Notes under the pieces: generated by a model
The model's input: the letters and a program-made list of their open reading frames with translations, nothing else
What the model was told of the DNA's origin: nothing
Database searches by the model: none
Position numbers and translations under genes: made by a program
Origin: Nonomuraea sp.
GTDB taxonomy: Bacteria; Actinomycetota; Actinomycetes; Streptosporangiales; Streptosporangiaceae
Direction of reading: 5' to 3'
Length of the DNA: 24,019 nucleotides
NCBI GenBank assembly: GCA_013362835.1
Contig: JABFVJ010000372.1
Coordinates: 1-24,019 of the forward strand
Part shown: piece by piece, positions 1 to 8,184 of the stretch
How positions within the stretch are numbered: the first letter of the stretch is position 1
How the letters are laid out: the number at the start of each line of letters is the position of its first letter

Positions 1-1401
1 GCCGTTGATCAACCTGACCCAGGTCCCACGCGGGTCGGGGAACCGCGCCCCCGGCTCCAGCGCCTCCGCGAGGTCCCGCTCCACCTGCGGGTCCGGCTGC
101 GCCAGCCCGCCGGGCATCCCGTACGGCCTGCACTCGACGAGCCTCGGCGGCCGCCGTTCCCGATCGAACCAGTCGGCGTCCGCACTCGTCCTCCCCCGAT
201 CCACAACCGGATCAAGAAGATGCCGGGCACTCCCCCGCCCCCGCTCCATCCCTGACGCGAGCCCCTGCTGAGCCCCCCACGCCACCCCAGGATCAAGAGG
301 ATGACGAAGACCCCCGTTACTCCTGATCCCACCACCCTTCACCCCTGGCACGCTCACCCCACCATTGGTGGCGCCCAACGCGCTCGCCCGACCGCCCTTC
401 GAGCCCGACGCGCTCGCCTCGTCGGCCTTGGGGGCCGGTGTGCTTTCGTCACCGGCTCGCGGTCCGGGCTCTCGGTTGGGATCGAGGGCATGCGAGCCGC
501 CCGGCTCCCGGGTGAGTCCTGTGTTTCCACCACTCGTCGCGTCGGGGGCGGCTGTGGTGCCGGAAGCGTGCAAGCCGGCCGGCACGGCGCCAAGCGCAGT
601 GGCGCCGCCCGGGTCTGTGGTGCGGGCGAACGCGCCCGCCGCTGAGGCGTCCCCGCCGGGGTGGGCGACCATGCCGGGGTGGGCGACCATGCCACGCACG
701 ACGCCGAGAGCCTCCGCTGCGGCCACTCCATGGGTTCCCGAGGCGGCCCCATTAGGACCCGCTGCGGGCGCTCCGGGAGTTCCGGTCGAGCCAAGCCCTG
801 GAGGGCCCGATGAAGGCGGTCCGGAAGGGACGGCCGAGGGCGTCTCGGGGCGTTCGGTCGAGTGTGGCCCGGGAGGAGACGGGGGGGTGGAGCGGTCGGT
901 CGGGTAGGGGGGCGGGGTGGATTGGCCGGGTGGGCGGGCGGTTTGGGGCGCTTGGGCGCTTCGGCACCCCAGCGGGACGCCTCCGCCAGCCAGCGGCGTG
1001 CCCCCACCGCCCAGCGGGACGCCTCCACCACCCACCTGGGTGCCCCCACCGCCCAGCAGAACGCCTCCACCACCCAGGGGGGCTCCTCCGCGGGCCAGCG
1101 GGGATTCTTCGTCACCCAGTAGGGTGCCCCCGTTGCCCAGCGGGGTGCTTTCGCCGACACGGGCGTGGTCGGTGGGGGGCGTTAAGGGGGGCGAGGTTTC
1201 ATGGGAGGAGGGCTCGGTCGTGGTGGGCATGTGGTCGGGGCCGGCTTCGGCGGCACGTTCGTAGTCGAGCCACCGGACCCCCTCCCCCACCACAGGGTTG
1301 TAGTGCCCCTCCGGAAGGACCCACCGGACGCTCGACTTGCGATCGCGGAACACGTCCTGCCTCCTGTCGTACTCGACGACCGATCGTAGGGCCGTCGTCA
1401 C
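1..1401 (-). CDS. Large Gly/Pro-rich low-complexity protein, possible toxin-like C-terminus (3' end outside window)
   Basis: One open minus-strand frame runs from a stop at 1417-1419 to the left edge with no stop, giving 467 codons from a GTG at 1401. The base at codon position 3 is about 80-90% G/C wherever I sampled it, which supports coding. Residues 1-58 look folded (DRKSSVRWVLPEGHYNP, GVRWLDYE). Residues 88-143 are eight copies of a 7-residue repeat of type LGGGGVP. Residues 145-400 are a Gly/Pro/Ala/Ser/Thr-rich linker with a GMVAHP duplication. From about residue 405 order returns (RLVECRPYGMPGGLAQPDP, ALEPGARFPDPRGTWVRLING). From memory, the last motif resembles the lead-in to papain-like or glutamine-deamidase toxin domains of actinobacterial polymorphic toxins; this is inference, because the catalytic part lies outside the window. 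No signal peptide is visible. The GTG has no clear Shine-Dalgarno, but a good -10 box lies just upstream. Confidence 0.7.
   Translation of the reverse strand, partial: MTTALRSVVEYDRRQDVFRDRKSSVRWVLPEGHYNPVVGEGVRWLDYERAAEAGPDHMPTTTEPSSHETSPPLTPPTDHARVGESTPLGNGGTLLGDEESPLARGGAPLGGGGVLLGGGGTQVGGGGVPLGGGGTPLAGGGVPLGCRSAQAPQTARPPGQSTPPPYPTDRSTPPSPPGPHSTERPETPSAVPSGPPSSGPPGLGSTGTPGAPAAGPNGAASGTHGVAAAEALGVVRGMVAHPGMVAHPGGDASAAGAFARTTDPGGATALGAVPAGLHASGTTAAPDATSGGNTGLTREPGGSHALDPNREPGPRAGDESTPAPKADEASASGSKGGRASALGATNGGVSVPGVKGGGIRSNGGLRHPLDPGVAWGAQQGLASGMERGRGSARHLLDPVVDRGRTSADADWFDRERRPPRLVECRPYGMPGGLAQPDPQVERDLAEALEPGARFPDPRGTWVRLING
658..693 (-). repeat. Two perfect tandem copies of an 18-bp unit
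   Basis: Positions 658-675 and 676-693 are identical 18-bp copies inside the low-complexity gene. They encode the duplicated peptide GMVAHP in its minus-strand frame and keep the frame open, as expected for slippage in a linker region. Confidence 0.85.
973..1140 (-). repeat. Eight-unit 21-bp coding repeat (7-residue period)
   Basis: On the minus strand this 168-bp block encodes eight consecutive heptads: LGNGGTL, LGDEESP, LARGGAP, LGGGGVL, LGGGGTQ, VGGGGVP, LGGGGTP, LAGGGVP. Position 1 is Leu or Val, position 2 is usually Gly and position 7 is usually Pro or Leu. The exact 21-bp spacing and the graded divergence between units show protein-level periodicity rather than random GC-rich sequence. 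The structural role is unknown; a stiff stalk or linker is possible. Confidence 0.8.
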
Positions 1402-1424
1402 GCTTCGGAGGGGAAGTCAGGAAG

Positions 1425-1445
1425 ATTATCGGTCAGAACTGACCG
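1425..1445 (-). promoter_or_regulatory. Candidate promoter with palindromic operator
   Basis: A perfect 16-bp palindrome (CGGTCAG-AA-CTGACCG on the plus strand, 1430-1445) abuts a minus-strand GATAAT -10 element at 1430-1425, about 24 bases before the GTG at 1401. No convincing -35 is seen. The palindrome occupies the place of the -35/-10 spacer, a usual repressor position. It could instead act as a short hairpin ending the oxidoreductase transcript, whose stop is at 1471. Confidence 0.45.
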
Positions 1446-1470
1446 CCTTACCTGCGCAAACGCCCGCGAA

Positions 1471-3060
1471 TCAGGTCACAGTCACCGTGAGGGTGTGCCA
1501 GCCGCTGGCTCCATCGGGCGCGGGCGGCGCCTGAAGGTCGGTCTGGGTGCGTCCGGCCGCGTCGGTGGCCCGTACCTCGATCGTGTGCTCGCCCGGGGTC
1601 GCGTCCCAGTCGAGCGCCCACTGCCGCCAGGTGTCCGGGCCGGGCACGGCGGCGAGCCGCGCCTGCCGCCACTCCCCTCGGTCCACCCGCACCTCCACGG
1701 CGTCCACCCCGGTGTGCTGCGCCCACGCCACCCCGGCGATCACCGTACGTCCCACCTTGAGCGAGTCCCCCGACTTGGGTACGTCGATGCGCGACTCCGT
1801 CTTGATCGGCCCCTTGGCGGCCCATCCACGCGGCGTCCAGTACGCCTCGTCCCGGTCGAACCTGGTCACCTTGACGTCCACGACCCACTTGGTGGCCGAG
1901 ACGTATCCGTACAGTCCGGGCACGACCTGACGTACGGGGAAGCCGTGTTCGAGCGGGAGCGGCTCCCCGTTCATGGCGATGGCGAAGAGGGCGTCGCGGC
2001 CGTCGGTCACCACGTCCACGGGGGTTCCGCAGGTGAAGCCGTCGTCGGACGTCGACAGCAGCATGTCGGCTCCCGACTGCAACCCGGCGCCACGCAGTAC
2101 GTCGGCCATGCGGACGCCCAGCCAGCGGGCGTTGCCGACGTACGGGCCGCCGACCTCGTTGGAGACGCAGGTCAGGGTGATGTCCGCTTCGGTGAGCGGC
2201 ATGTTCAGCAGGTCCGAGTAGGTGAGTTCGATGGGCTTGTCCACCATGCCGTGGATGCGGAGCTTCCACTCGCGGGGGTCCACCCGGGGGACGACGAGGG
2301 CCGTATCGACCCTGTAGAAGTCCTGATTTCTGGTGATGAAGGAGGAGAGGCCGTTGATGCGGAGGTCTGTTCCTGGAGGCAGGGGTTTGGCGGGGGTCGC
2401 GGGCTTGGGCAGGGCCACGTTGACCCGGGCCTGGTCCAGCGCCCGCCGCCCGCCGAACTGGTCGCCCAGCACGGCCGCCGTCCCGGCGACCACCACGCCC
2501 CCGGCCACCCCGGTGAGCAGCCGCCGCCGGTCGAACTCCCTCGCCTCTCCCCCGGCCCGCATCACCACGGGCCGTTCCACATCGACCGGCTCGCCCGCCG
2601 GCTCAGGGGCGCTCACCGTACGGGAAGCGCGGCGGATCAGCCACGCGAGCGTCAGAGCCCCGCACACCACTCCCACCACCGTCGGCAGCACGTCCGGCAC
2701 GCCCGCCCCCGGACGGGTGAGCACCGCGCCCGCCCCGATCACCCCGAAGGCGGCCAGCCCCGCGTAGCCGTACGCGAGCCGCCTCCTCGCCAGCACCCCG
2801 ATGAGAGCCGCGATCACGGCGAGCACCACGAGCACGCCCCCGACGAGAACGGTCTTGTCGTTCTCCCCGAAGGTGTTGATCGCGAAATCCTTCACCGGGG
2901 CAGGCGTCAGGTCCACGGCCGCGTCGCCGACCGCCACCACGGGAAACGTCTCAGGGCCCGCGAACGCGGCGACGAGCTGCGCGATCCCGAGGGCCAGGGC
3001 CCCCGCCGTCAGACCGGCCAGGGCTCCCGCCCAGGCGGGCACCGTCTCATTCCTCTGCAC
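1471..3060 (-). CDS. Membrane-anchored molybdopterin-dependent oxidoreductase (sulfite oxidase/YedY superfamily)
   Basis: The protein has 529 residues. The N-terminal third holds about four membrane segments (roughly 8-34, 71-91, 97-114, 122-142). A cytoplasmic stretch follows, then a fifth hydrophobic segment (181-199) preceded by a twin-arginine-like FDRRRLLTG. The oxidoreductase molybdopterin-binding domain covers about 235-405, with the likely molybdenum-ligand Cys298 in LTCVSNEVGG, and a Mo-co dimerisation-type Ig-like domain covers about 415-529. The catalytic domain probably faces outward. The substrate cannot be told; the family includes sulfite oxidases and MsrP-like sulfoxide reductases. 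The gene lies 46 bases downstream of rdgB on the same strand, so co-transcription is possible. The ATG at 3060 gives the full first membrane segment. Confidence 0.9.
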   Translation of the reverse strand: MQRNETVPAWAGALAGLTAGALALGIAQLVAAFAGPETFPVVAVGDAAVDLTPAPVKDFAINTFGENDKTVLVGGVLVVLAVIAALIGVLARRRLAYGYAGLAAFGVIGAGAVLTRPGAGVPDVLPTVVGVVCGALTLAWLIRRASRTVSAPEPAGEPVDVERPVVMRAGGEAREFDRRRLLTGVAGGVVVAGTAAVLGDQFGGRRALDQARVNVALPKPATPAKPLPPGTDLRINGLSSFITRNQDFYRVDTALVVPRVDPREWKLRIHGMVDKPIELTYSDLLNMPLTEADITLTCVSNEVGGPYVGNARWLGVRMADVLRGAGLQSGADMLLSTSDDGFTCGTPVDVVTDGRDALFAIAMNGEPLPLEHGFPVRQVVPGLYGYVSATKWVVDVKVTRFDRDEAYWTPRGWAAKGPIKTESRIDVPKSGDSLKVGRTVIAGVAWAQHTGVDAVEVRVDRGEWRQARLAAVPGPDTWRQWALDWDATPGEHTIEVRATDAAGRTQTDLQAPPAPDGASGWHTLTVTVT

Positions 3061-3106
3061 AGTTCCGACGTTACGCGCCCCGCGCCACGGGGTTCTTACG
3101 CGGTGG

Positions 3107-3697
3107 TTACGAGCTGAGCAGGTCGCGCACGATCGGCGCGAGGGCGCGGAAGGCGCGGCCCCGGTGGCTGATGGCGTCCTTCTCTTCGGGCGACAGCTCG
3201 GCGGTGGTGCGGTCGTGGCCGGCGGGGACGAGGATCGGGTCGTAGCCGAAGCCGTTGGTGCCTCTGGGCGTGGTGACGAGATGGCCGGGCAGGGTGCCCT
3301 CCACGACGCGGTGCTCGCCCGAGGGCAGCGCCAGCGCGGCGGCGCAGGCGAAGTGGGCGCTCAGCTTCTCGGCGGGCACGTCGGAGATCTGCGCGAGCAG
3401 CAGGTCGAGGTTGGCCTGGTCGTCGCCGTGGCGCCCGGCCCAGCGGGCGGAGAACACGCCGGGCATGCCGTTGAGCACGTCGACGCAGAGCCCCGAGTCG
3501 TCGGCCACGGCGGGCAGGCCGGAGCCCTGGGCGACGGCATGGGCCTTGAGCAGCGCGTTTTCCTCGAAGGTGACGCCGGTCTCGGCGACCTCGCCGATCG
3601 AGGGGAACTCCTCCAGCCCGACGATCTCGAACCCCGCCAGGATGCGCCGCAGCTCAGCGATCTTGCCCGGGTTGCGGGTGGCCAGAACGATCCTCAT
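3107..3697 (-). CDS. rdgB: RdgB/HAM1 non-canonical purine NTP pyrophosphatase
   Basis: This cytosolic 196-residue enzyme is of the family that hydrolyses ITP, dITP and XTP to monophosphates, keeping deaminated purines out of nucleic acids. Family signatures are all present in order: N-terminal [27 protein letters not shown], the [17 protein letters not shown] block, [15 protein letters not shown] and a C-terminal SHRGRAF. The ATG at 3697 is chosen because it places LATRNPGK at the N-terminus and overlaps the rph stop as ATGA, implying translational coupling. The frame stays open far upstream, but that extension overlaps rph and is not coding. The rph-rdgB pair is conserved in actinobacteria. 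Confidence 0.97.
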   Translation of the reverse strand: MRIVLATRNPGKIAELRRILAGFEIVGLEEFPSIGEVAETGVTFEENALLKAHAVAQGSGLPAVADDSGLCVDVLNGMPGVFSARWAGRHGDDQANLDLLLAQISDVPAEKLSAHFACAAALALPSGEHRVVEGTLPGHLVTTPRGTNGFGYDPILVPAGHDRTTAELSPEEKDAISHRGRAFRALAPIVRDLLSS

Positions 3698-4413
3698 GCG
3701 CCCAGCGCCTCCTGCTGGATCAGGGTGAGCTCCTCGCAGCCCGCCACGGCCAGGTCGAGGAGCTGGTTGAGCACGTCGCGGTCGAACGGCACGCCCTCGG
3801 CGGTGCCCTGCACCTCGACGAAGGAGCCGTCGCCGGTCATCACGACGTTCATGTCGGTCTCCGCGGCGACGTCTTCGGTGTAGCAGAGGTCGAGCATGGG
3901 GACCGCGCCGACGATGCCGACGGACACGGCCGCGACCGAGCCGATCAGCGGGTCTCCCGGGCACATCTTGCGCGCCCGCATCCAGGCGACGGCGTCGGCG
4001 AGCGCGACATAGGCGCCCGTGATCGCGGCCGTCCGGGTGCCGCCGTCGGCCTGAAGGACGTCGCAGTCGAGCACAATGGAGTTTTCGCCCAGCGCCTTGT
4101 AATCGACGCATCCGCGCAATGATCTTCCGATCAACCGGGAAATCTCGTGAGTGCGCCCGCCGATTTTGCCCCGAACCGATTCCCGATCGTTACGGGTATT
4201 GGTCGCGCGCGGCAGCATCGCGTATTCGGCCGTCACCCAGCCCTGCCCGCTGCCCCTGCGCCAGCGCGGCACGCTGTCCTGCACCGACGCCGCGCACAAC
4301 ACCTTCGTGCCACCGAACTCGACCAGCACCGAACCCTCGGCGTGCGTGAGCCATTGCCGCGTGATGGTAATGGGGCGTAGCTGATCAGGGTTGCGGCCAT
4401 CCTGTCGGGACAT
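3694..4413 (-). CDS. rph: Ribonuclease PH
   Basis: This is a phosphorolytic 3'-to-5' exoribonuclease that trims tRNA 3' ends. The 239 residues match the usual family length. Visible signatures are the N-terminal [26 protein letters not shown], the [15 protein letters not shown] block (R87, phosphate site) and [19 protein letters not shown] (GTR at 125-127). The frame is open further upstream, but the ATG at 4413 gives the canonical start ([14 protein letters not shown]) and follows AGGGTGA. Its stop overlaps the rdgB start by four bases. The gene is divergent from an MFS gene across a 68-base region holding a palindrome. Confidence 0.97.
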   Translation of the reverse strand: MSRQDGRNPDQLRPITITRQWLTHAEGSVLVEFGGTKVLCAASVQDSVPRWRRGSGQGWVTAEYAMLPRATNTRNDRESVRGKIGGRTHEISRLIGRSLRGCVDYKALGENSIVLDCDVLQADGGTRTAAITGAYVALADAVAWMRARKMCPGDPLIGSVAAVSVGIVGAVPMLDLCYTEDVAAETDMNVVMTGDGSFVEVQGTAEGVPFDRDVLNQLLDLAVAGCEELTLIQQEALGA

Positions 4414-4445
4414 GCAGATCACCCTATCTCCGAGCCACGACACTC

Positions 4446-4474
4446 TTGACCAAATGTGTCCGACACATGGATCC
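4446..4474 (+). promoter_or_regulatory. Candidate promoter with 15-bp palindromic operator between rph and the MFS gene
   Basis: TTGACC at 4446-4451 is a good -35. The next 17 bases contain the perfect palindrome ATGTGTC-C-GACACAT (4454-4468). The hexamer at 4469-4474 (GGATCC) is a poor -10 but sits at the right distance, and transcription from it would begin at about the ATG at 4482, giving a leaderless mRNA. A palindrome filling the spacer is typical of a repressor site, and it could affect both divergent genes. Confidence 0.45.
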
Positions 4475-4481
4475 TTACGCA

Positions 4482-5720
4482 ATGACAACGGGGGTGTTGC
4501 GAAACCCTGACTTCCTCCGGTTCCTGAGTTCGCACGTGGCGAACGAACTGGGGGCGAACATCTCGCGCGTCGCCCTCCCGCTGGTCGCCGTCCTGGCGCT
4601 GAACGCGGGGCCTGTCGAGGTCGGTCTGCTGTCCGCGCTGCAGACCGCCGCGTTCCTCCTGATCGGCCTGCCCACGGGGGTGTGGGTCGATCGCATGCGC
4701 CGCCGCCGGGTCATGGTGGTGAGCGATCTGGTCAGGTTCGTGCTGCTCGCGAGCATTCCGGTGGCGGCCCGGCTCGAAGTGCTGTCGATCACGATGATGT
4801 TCGCGGTCGCGCTGCTCGTGGGCGTGGCTCAGGTGTTCAACGACGTCGCCGACCAGACGTACCTGCCGGATCTGGTGAGCGCTCAGCGGCTCGGCGACGG
4901 CAACTCCAAGCTTGAGGTGGTGCGCTCGGGCAGCTTCCTCGCCGGCCCCGGGCTGGGCGGCGCGCTCGTGCAGCTGGTCGGGGCCCCGGCCACGATGCTC
5001 GCGTCCGCGCTCGGCGCCCTGACCTCGTCGTTCTTCCTCATCTCGATCAAGAGCCCCGACAAGCCGCCGTCCGGGCGCGAGTCCGAGCCGCTCCTGCGCG
5101 GCATCGCCACCGGCCTCCGTTACGTGTGGCGCGACCGCCTGATGCGGATGTTCGCCGCGTCGTCGGCGCTGGTGAACCTCACGGTCGGCGCGATACTCGG
5201 CCAGTCGGTGCTGTTCCTGGCCGAGGACGTACGGCTCTCGCCCGGCCTCATCGGCGTGCTGCTCATGTCAGGCGGCTTCGGCGGCCTGATCGGGGGGTTC
5301 GCCGGCGGCTGGCTGTCCAGGAAGTTCGGCACGGCCAGGATGACGCTGCTGGCCGTCACCGTTCCGGCGCCCTTCGGCCTGCTGATGCCGCTGACGCAGG
5401 CCGACTGGCGGGTCGTGTTCTTCGCGGTCGCCTCGATCGCGCTGTCGGTGAGCTCGGCGCTCGGCAGCGTCGGCCAGATCACCTACCGGCAGACCACGGC
5501 CCCCGAACACCTGCTGGGCCGGATCAACGCCTCGGTCAGGTTCCTCGCCTGGGGCGCGCTGCCGCTGGGCGCGCTGCTCGGCGGCCTGCTCGCCCAGGAG
5601 ATCGGCGTGCGGGCGACCTTGTGGGTGTGCATGGCCGGGCGGCTGCTGTCGATCGTGCCGCTGCTGTTCTCGCCGCTGCCGGGGCTGCGCGCCTTCGACG
5701 AGGCTCAGGTCAGGTCGTAG
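4482..5720 (+). CDS. MFS transporter (MFS_3/enterobactin-exporter-like)
   Basis: This is a 412-residue integral membrane protein with about 12 hydrophobic segments. The MFS motif A between helices 2 and 3 is clear ([13 protein letters not shown], about 66-78). A second motif A-like loop follows helix 8 ([13 protein letters not shown]). The TYLPDLV and [14 protein letters not shown] segments are usual in the branch annotated as MFS_3 drug/siderophore exporters; the substrate is not predictable. In-frame starts exist at TTG 4446, ATG 4467 and ATG 4482. I prefer 4482 because the earlier ones lie in the putative promoter and palindrome. The gene interrupts an otherwise minus-strand murI-MBL-rph-rdgB series and overlaps the MBL gene tail to tail by 16 bases. 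Confidence 0.9.
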   Translation: MTTGVLRNPDFLRFLSSHVANELGANISRVALPLVAVLALNAGPVEVGLLSALQTAAFLLIGLPTGVWVDRMRRRRVMVVSDLVRFVLLASIPVAARLEVLSITMMFAVALLVGVAQVFNDVADQTYLPDLVSAQRLGDGNSKLEVVRSGSFLAGPGLGGALVQLVGAPATMLASALGALTSSFFLISIKSPDKPPSGRESEPLLRGIATGLRYVWRDRLMRMFAASSALVNLTVGAILGQSVLFLAEDVRLSPGLIGVLLMSGGFGGLIGGFAGGWLSRKFGTARMTLLAVTVPAPFGLLMPLTQADWRVVFFAVASIALSVSSALGSVGQITYRQTTAPEHLLGRINASVRFLAWGALPLGALLGGLLAQEIGVRATLWVCMAGRLLSIVPLLFSPLPGLRAFDEAQVRS

Positions 5721-6457
5721 ACGACGCCGCTGCGCGCCAGCTCGACGGGCCCGCCGTAGCCGCCCTTGGAGGCGTCCTCCAGCACTCTGGCGTTGTCGTT
5801 CCATGGCACGAGGTGGGTGAGCACGAGCTTGCCCGCGTCGGCCCTGGCCGCGTGCTCGGCCGCCTGGCGGCCGGTCAGGTGCAGGTCGGGCGGCAGGTCG
5901 GGGCCGTCGACGAACGACGCCTCGCACAGCATGAGGTCGGCGCCCGCGGCCAGCTTCACCAGCTCGGCCGACTCGCCGGTGTCGCCCGAGTACGCCACGC
6001 ACGCGTCGTCGCTCACCACCCGGAACCCGTACGCCTCGACGGGGTGGTTCACCAGGCCCGCGGTGACCGTGAACGGGCCCACCTCGAACGAGCCGGGCGA
6101 CAGCGGATTGAAGGCGAAGGCGGTCTCCAGTCCGGGCTCGTCGGGCATCCCGTACGCCGCCGCCAGCCTGCGCGGCGCGGCCTCGGGCGCGTACACGGGC
6201 ACCAGCGGGTACGGCGCGTCCGGCCCGTACGTGCGGGCCACGTGGTAGCCGCACATGTCGAGGCAGTGGTCGGCGTGCAGGTGGGACAGGCAGATGGCGT
6301 CGACGTCGTAGAGGCCGATGTGGCGCTGGAGCGCGCCGAGCGAGCCGTTGCCGAGGTCGAGCAGCATCCTGAACCCCTCGGCTTCGAGCAGGTAGCAGGA
6401 CGCCGGGCTGTCGGGGCCGGGGTAGCTGCCCGAGCATCCGACGATGGTCACCTTCAT
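5705..6457 (-). CDS. MBL-fold metallo-hydrolase, Rv1339-type (cyclic-nucleotide phosphodiesterase candidate)
   Basis: The 250-residue protein carries the metallo-beta-lactamase metal-binding motif HLHADH (H59, H61, D63, H64), with later ligands H138 ([11 protein letters not shown]), D159 (AYSGDTGES) and H215 (LTHLVPWND). The architecture is RNase Z/ElaC-like but short. Between murI and rph it matches Rv1339 of M. tuberculosis in position and type; that protein has been described as an atypical class II cAMP phosphodiesterase. Assigning that activity here is inference. The start at 6457 overlaps the murI stop as ATGA, so it is probably translated with murI. The 3' end overlaps the convergent MFS gene. 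Confidence 0.9.
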   Translation of the reverse strand: MKVTIVGCSGSYPGPDSPASCYLLEAEGFRMLLDLGNGSLGALQRHIGLYDVDAICLSHLHADHCLDMCGYHVARTYGPDAPYPLVPVYAPEAAPRRLAAAYGMPDEPGLETAFAFNPLSPGSFEVGPFTVTAGLVNHPVEAYGFRVVSDDACVAYSGDTGESAELVKLAAGADLMLCEASFVDGPDLPPDLHLTGRQAAEHAARADAGKLVLTHLVPWNDNARVLEDASKGGYGGPVELARSGVVYDLT

Positions 6458-7278
6458 GTGGGCCTCCCGTTATAGGTGGTACCCCCCACTGGTGCTACTT
6501 CGACCTCATCGATCTCCGGGCCCAGGAAGCGCCGGCCGAGCCGGGCGAAGAGCTGGGAGTCGCCGGTGGCGCGGAAACGGTGCCGGGGGGTGGCCTCGCC
6601 CCCCGCCGCCAGTCCTCGGTCGTGCAGGATGCGGTAGACGTCTTTGGCCGTCTCGTCCGCGCTGGAGACCAGCGTGACCCCGTCACCGACGACGTAGGAG
6701 ATCGCGCCGGTGAGCAGCGGGTAGTGGGTGCAGCCGAGGATGAGCGTGTCGCAGCCGGCCGCCCTGATGGGCTCAAGGTAGCCGCGGACGACGCCGATGA
6801 GCTCGTCGCTCATCGTCTCGCCCCGTTCGACGTACTCCACCAGGCGTGGGGCGGCCACGCCGGTGAGCTGCACGTCGGGCGCCGCGGTGAAGGCGTCGTG
6901 GTAGGCCATCGACTCGATCGTGGCCCTGGTGGCGATCACGCCGACCCGGCCGGTGCGGGTGGCGCGCACCGCCCGCCTGGTGGCGGGCTGGATCACCTCG
7001 ACGACCGGTACGTCGTAGCGCTCGCGCGCGTCGCGCAGCACGGCCGCGCTGGCGCTGTTGCACGCGATCACCAGCATCTTGACGTCCTGCTCGACGAGGT
7101 GGTCCATCACCTCCAGAGCGTAGGCGCGCAGCTCCGCGATGGATTTCGGCCCGTAGGGCTGGCGGGCCGTGTCGGCCACGTAGGTGATCGACTCATGGGG
7201 CAGCTGGTCGATGATCGCGCGGGCGACGGTCAGGCCGCCGACCCCGCTGTCGAAGATCCCAATACTCGCGTCCGGCAC
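6454..7278 (-). CDS. murI: Glutamate racemase
   Basis: The enzyme converts L- to D-glutamate for peptidoglycan in the cytosol. It has 274 residues, a normal family length. Both catalytic cysteines are present: Cys73 in IACNSAS and Cys183 in GCTHYPLL. The N-terminal [12 protein letters not shown] and PYGPKS blocks are canonical. The ATG at 7278 puts that motif at residues 7-18. The stop overlaps the start of the MBL hydrolase by four bases. A thioesterase-like gene lies 85 bases upstream on the same strand; in mycobacteria, from memory, that neighbourhood instead carries a rhomboid-family protease gene and cysM. Confidence 0.98.
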   Translation of the reverse strand: MPDASIGIFDSGVGGLTVARAIIDQLPHESITYVADTARQPYGPKSIAELRAYALEVMDHLVEQDVKMLVIACNSASAAVLRDARERYDVPVVEVIQPATRRAVRATRTGRVGVIATRATIESMAYHDAFTAAPDVQLTGVAAPRLVEYVERGETMSDELIGVVRGYLEPIRAAGCDTLILGCTHYPLLTGAISYVVGDGVTLVSSADETAKDVYRILHDRGLAAGGEATPRHRFRATGDSQLFARLGRRFLGPEIDEVEVAPVGGTTYNGRPT

Positions 7279-7363
7279 GCTCTAGAGGGTAGGCGACCTG
7301 CACGATCAACACTGCGTAAGAATGCTCACACCTGGTGAAGGCGGGACTGTCGCCTTGCTCACA

Positions 7364-8155
7364 TCAGCCCCTTCCGACCCTCGCGAGCTGGCGTGACTGG
7401 GCGACCAGGCGGCCCGCGGAGTCCCAGACCTCGACCTCCTCGTCGAACCAGCCGTCCGAGATGAGGCGTCCGCCGCCGATGAGCGTGAGCCAGCCGGGGG
7501 CGGGCAGGGCGCGCAGGTGCCAGGTGAGGTCGACGGTGGGCGCCCAGCCGCGCGCGCCTGCGGAGAACACCACGGGCGGCAGCGCGTCGACGGCCAGCGC
7601 CAGCACGTACGGGTCGGCGTCCTGCGGCTCGGCCATCCTGAAGTACGCGCGGGACTCCGGCCTGCCCGTGGGGTCGCCGTTCAGCCAGGCGATGGTGGGC
7701 GGGTCGAAGCGCAGGTCCATCTGGGCGTTGAGGGTCATGTTGTTCTCGGGCTTGGGGTCGGGGAGCTTGAGGCACTCCTCGACGGACGGCATGACGACCG
7801 AGGGCGTGTCGGTGTAGACGGGCTCGGCGCCGCCCAGCGTGGCCGTGGTGATGAGGCTCTCGATCTGCGGCACGCCGTCCTGCACGAGCGTGGCCCTGGC
7901 GAACGCGACCGTACGGCCGGACTTGAGCGGCTCGATCCTGACCTGCGCGGGCCCGGGGACGGGCGACTTGAGGAACTGGGAGGTCGTGCTCACCGGGTGG
8001 TCGAACGGCGAGGCGTCGACCGCCGCGCGCAGGACGACGGCCATCAGGTAGCCGCCGTTGAGCGGGCCGCCGATGGAGTAACCGGGGTCGAGGCACACGT
8101 CATAGGTGGTCTCGTCGACCCTGATCGCCTGCGTCGCCTCGTCGAACTTGCTCAT
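7364..8155 (-). CDS. Acyl-CoA thioesterase-like protein (TesB-type double hotdog)
   Basis: The 263-residue soluble protein looks like a tandem hotdog-fold thioesterase. The N-terminal half has the typical GGPLNGGYLMAVVLRA helix after a short strand region, then TSQFLKSPVPGPAQV and GRTVAFARATLVQDG. The C-terminal half repeats the pattern (LALAVDALPPVVF, PTVDLTWHLRALP, GGGRLISDGWFDEEVEVWD), ending in the usual SRQLARVG strand. Such proteins cleave acyl-CoA thioesters; chain specificity cannot be read. The start at 8155 follows a purine-rich AAGGCAGGGCGGG. A -10-like TAGAAT lies about 30 bases upstream. It may be co-transcribed with murI 85 bases downstream. Confidence 0.85.
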   Translation of the reverse strand: MSKFDEATQAIRVDETTYDVCLDPGYSIGGPLNGGYLMAVVLRAAVDASPFDHPVSTTSQFLKSPVPGPAQVRIEPLKSGRTVAFARATLVQDGVPQIESLITTATLGGAEPVYTDTPSVVMPSVEECLKLPDPKPENNMTLNAQMDLRFDPPTIAWLNGDPTGRPESRAYFRMAEPQDADPYVLALAVDALPPVVFSAGARGWAPTVDLTWHLRALPAPGWLTLIGGGRLISDGWFDEEVEVWDSAGRLVAQSRQLARVGRG

Positions 8156-8184
8156 CCCGCCCTGCCTTCAACGTACGGAACTAT

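Noticed and set aside
301..1442. Several plus-strand and other-frame open frames in the left 1.4 kb (for example 365-907 and 810-1442, and minus 354-1160)
   Set aside because: All overlap the single continuous minus-strand frame 1-1401, which has better third-position GC, a regular heptad repeat and a promoter; the others are Pro/Arg/Gly-rich frame shadows.
1495..3117. 540-codon plus-strand open frame
   Set aside because: It is antisense to the oxidoreductase gene, His/Arg/Pro-rich with no motifs, a typical GC-rich shadow.
3698..4111. N-terminal extension of rdgB
   Set aside because: The extension overlaps rph in another frame, and the RdgB family begins at [12 protein letters not shown], reached from the ATG at 3697.
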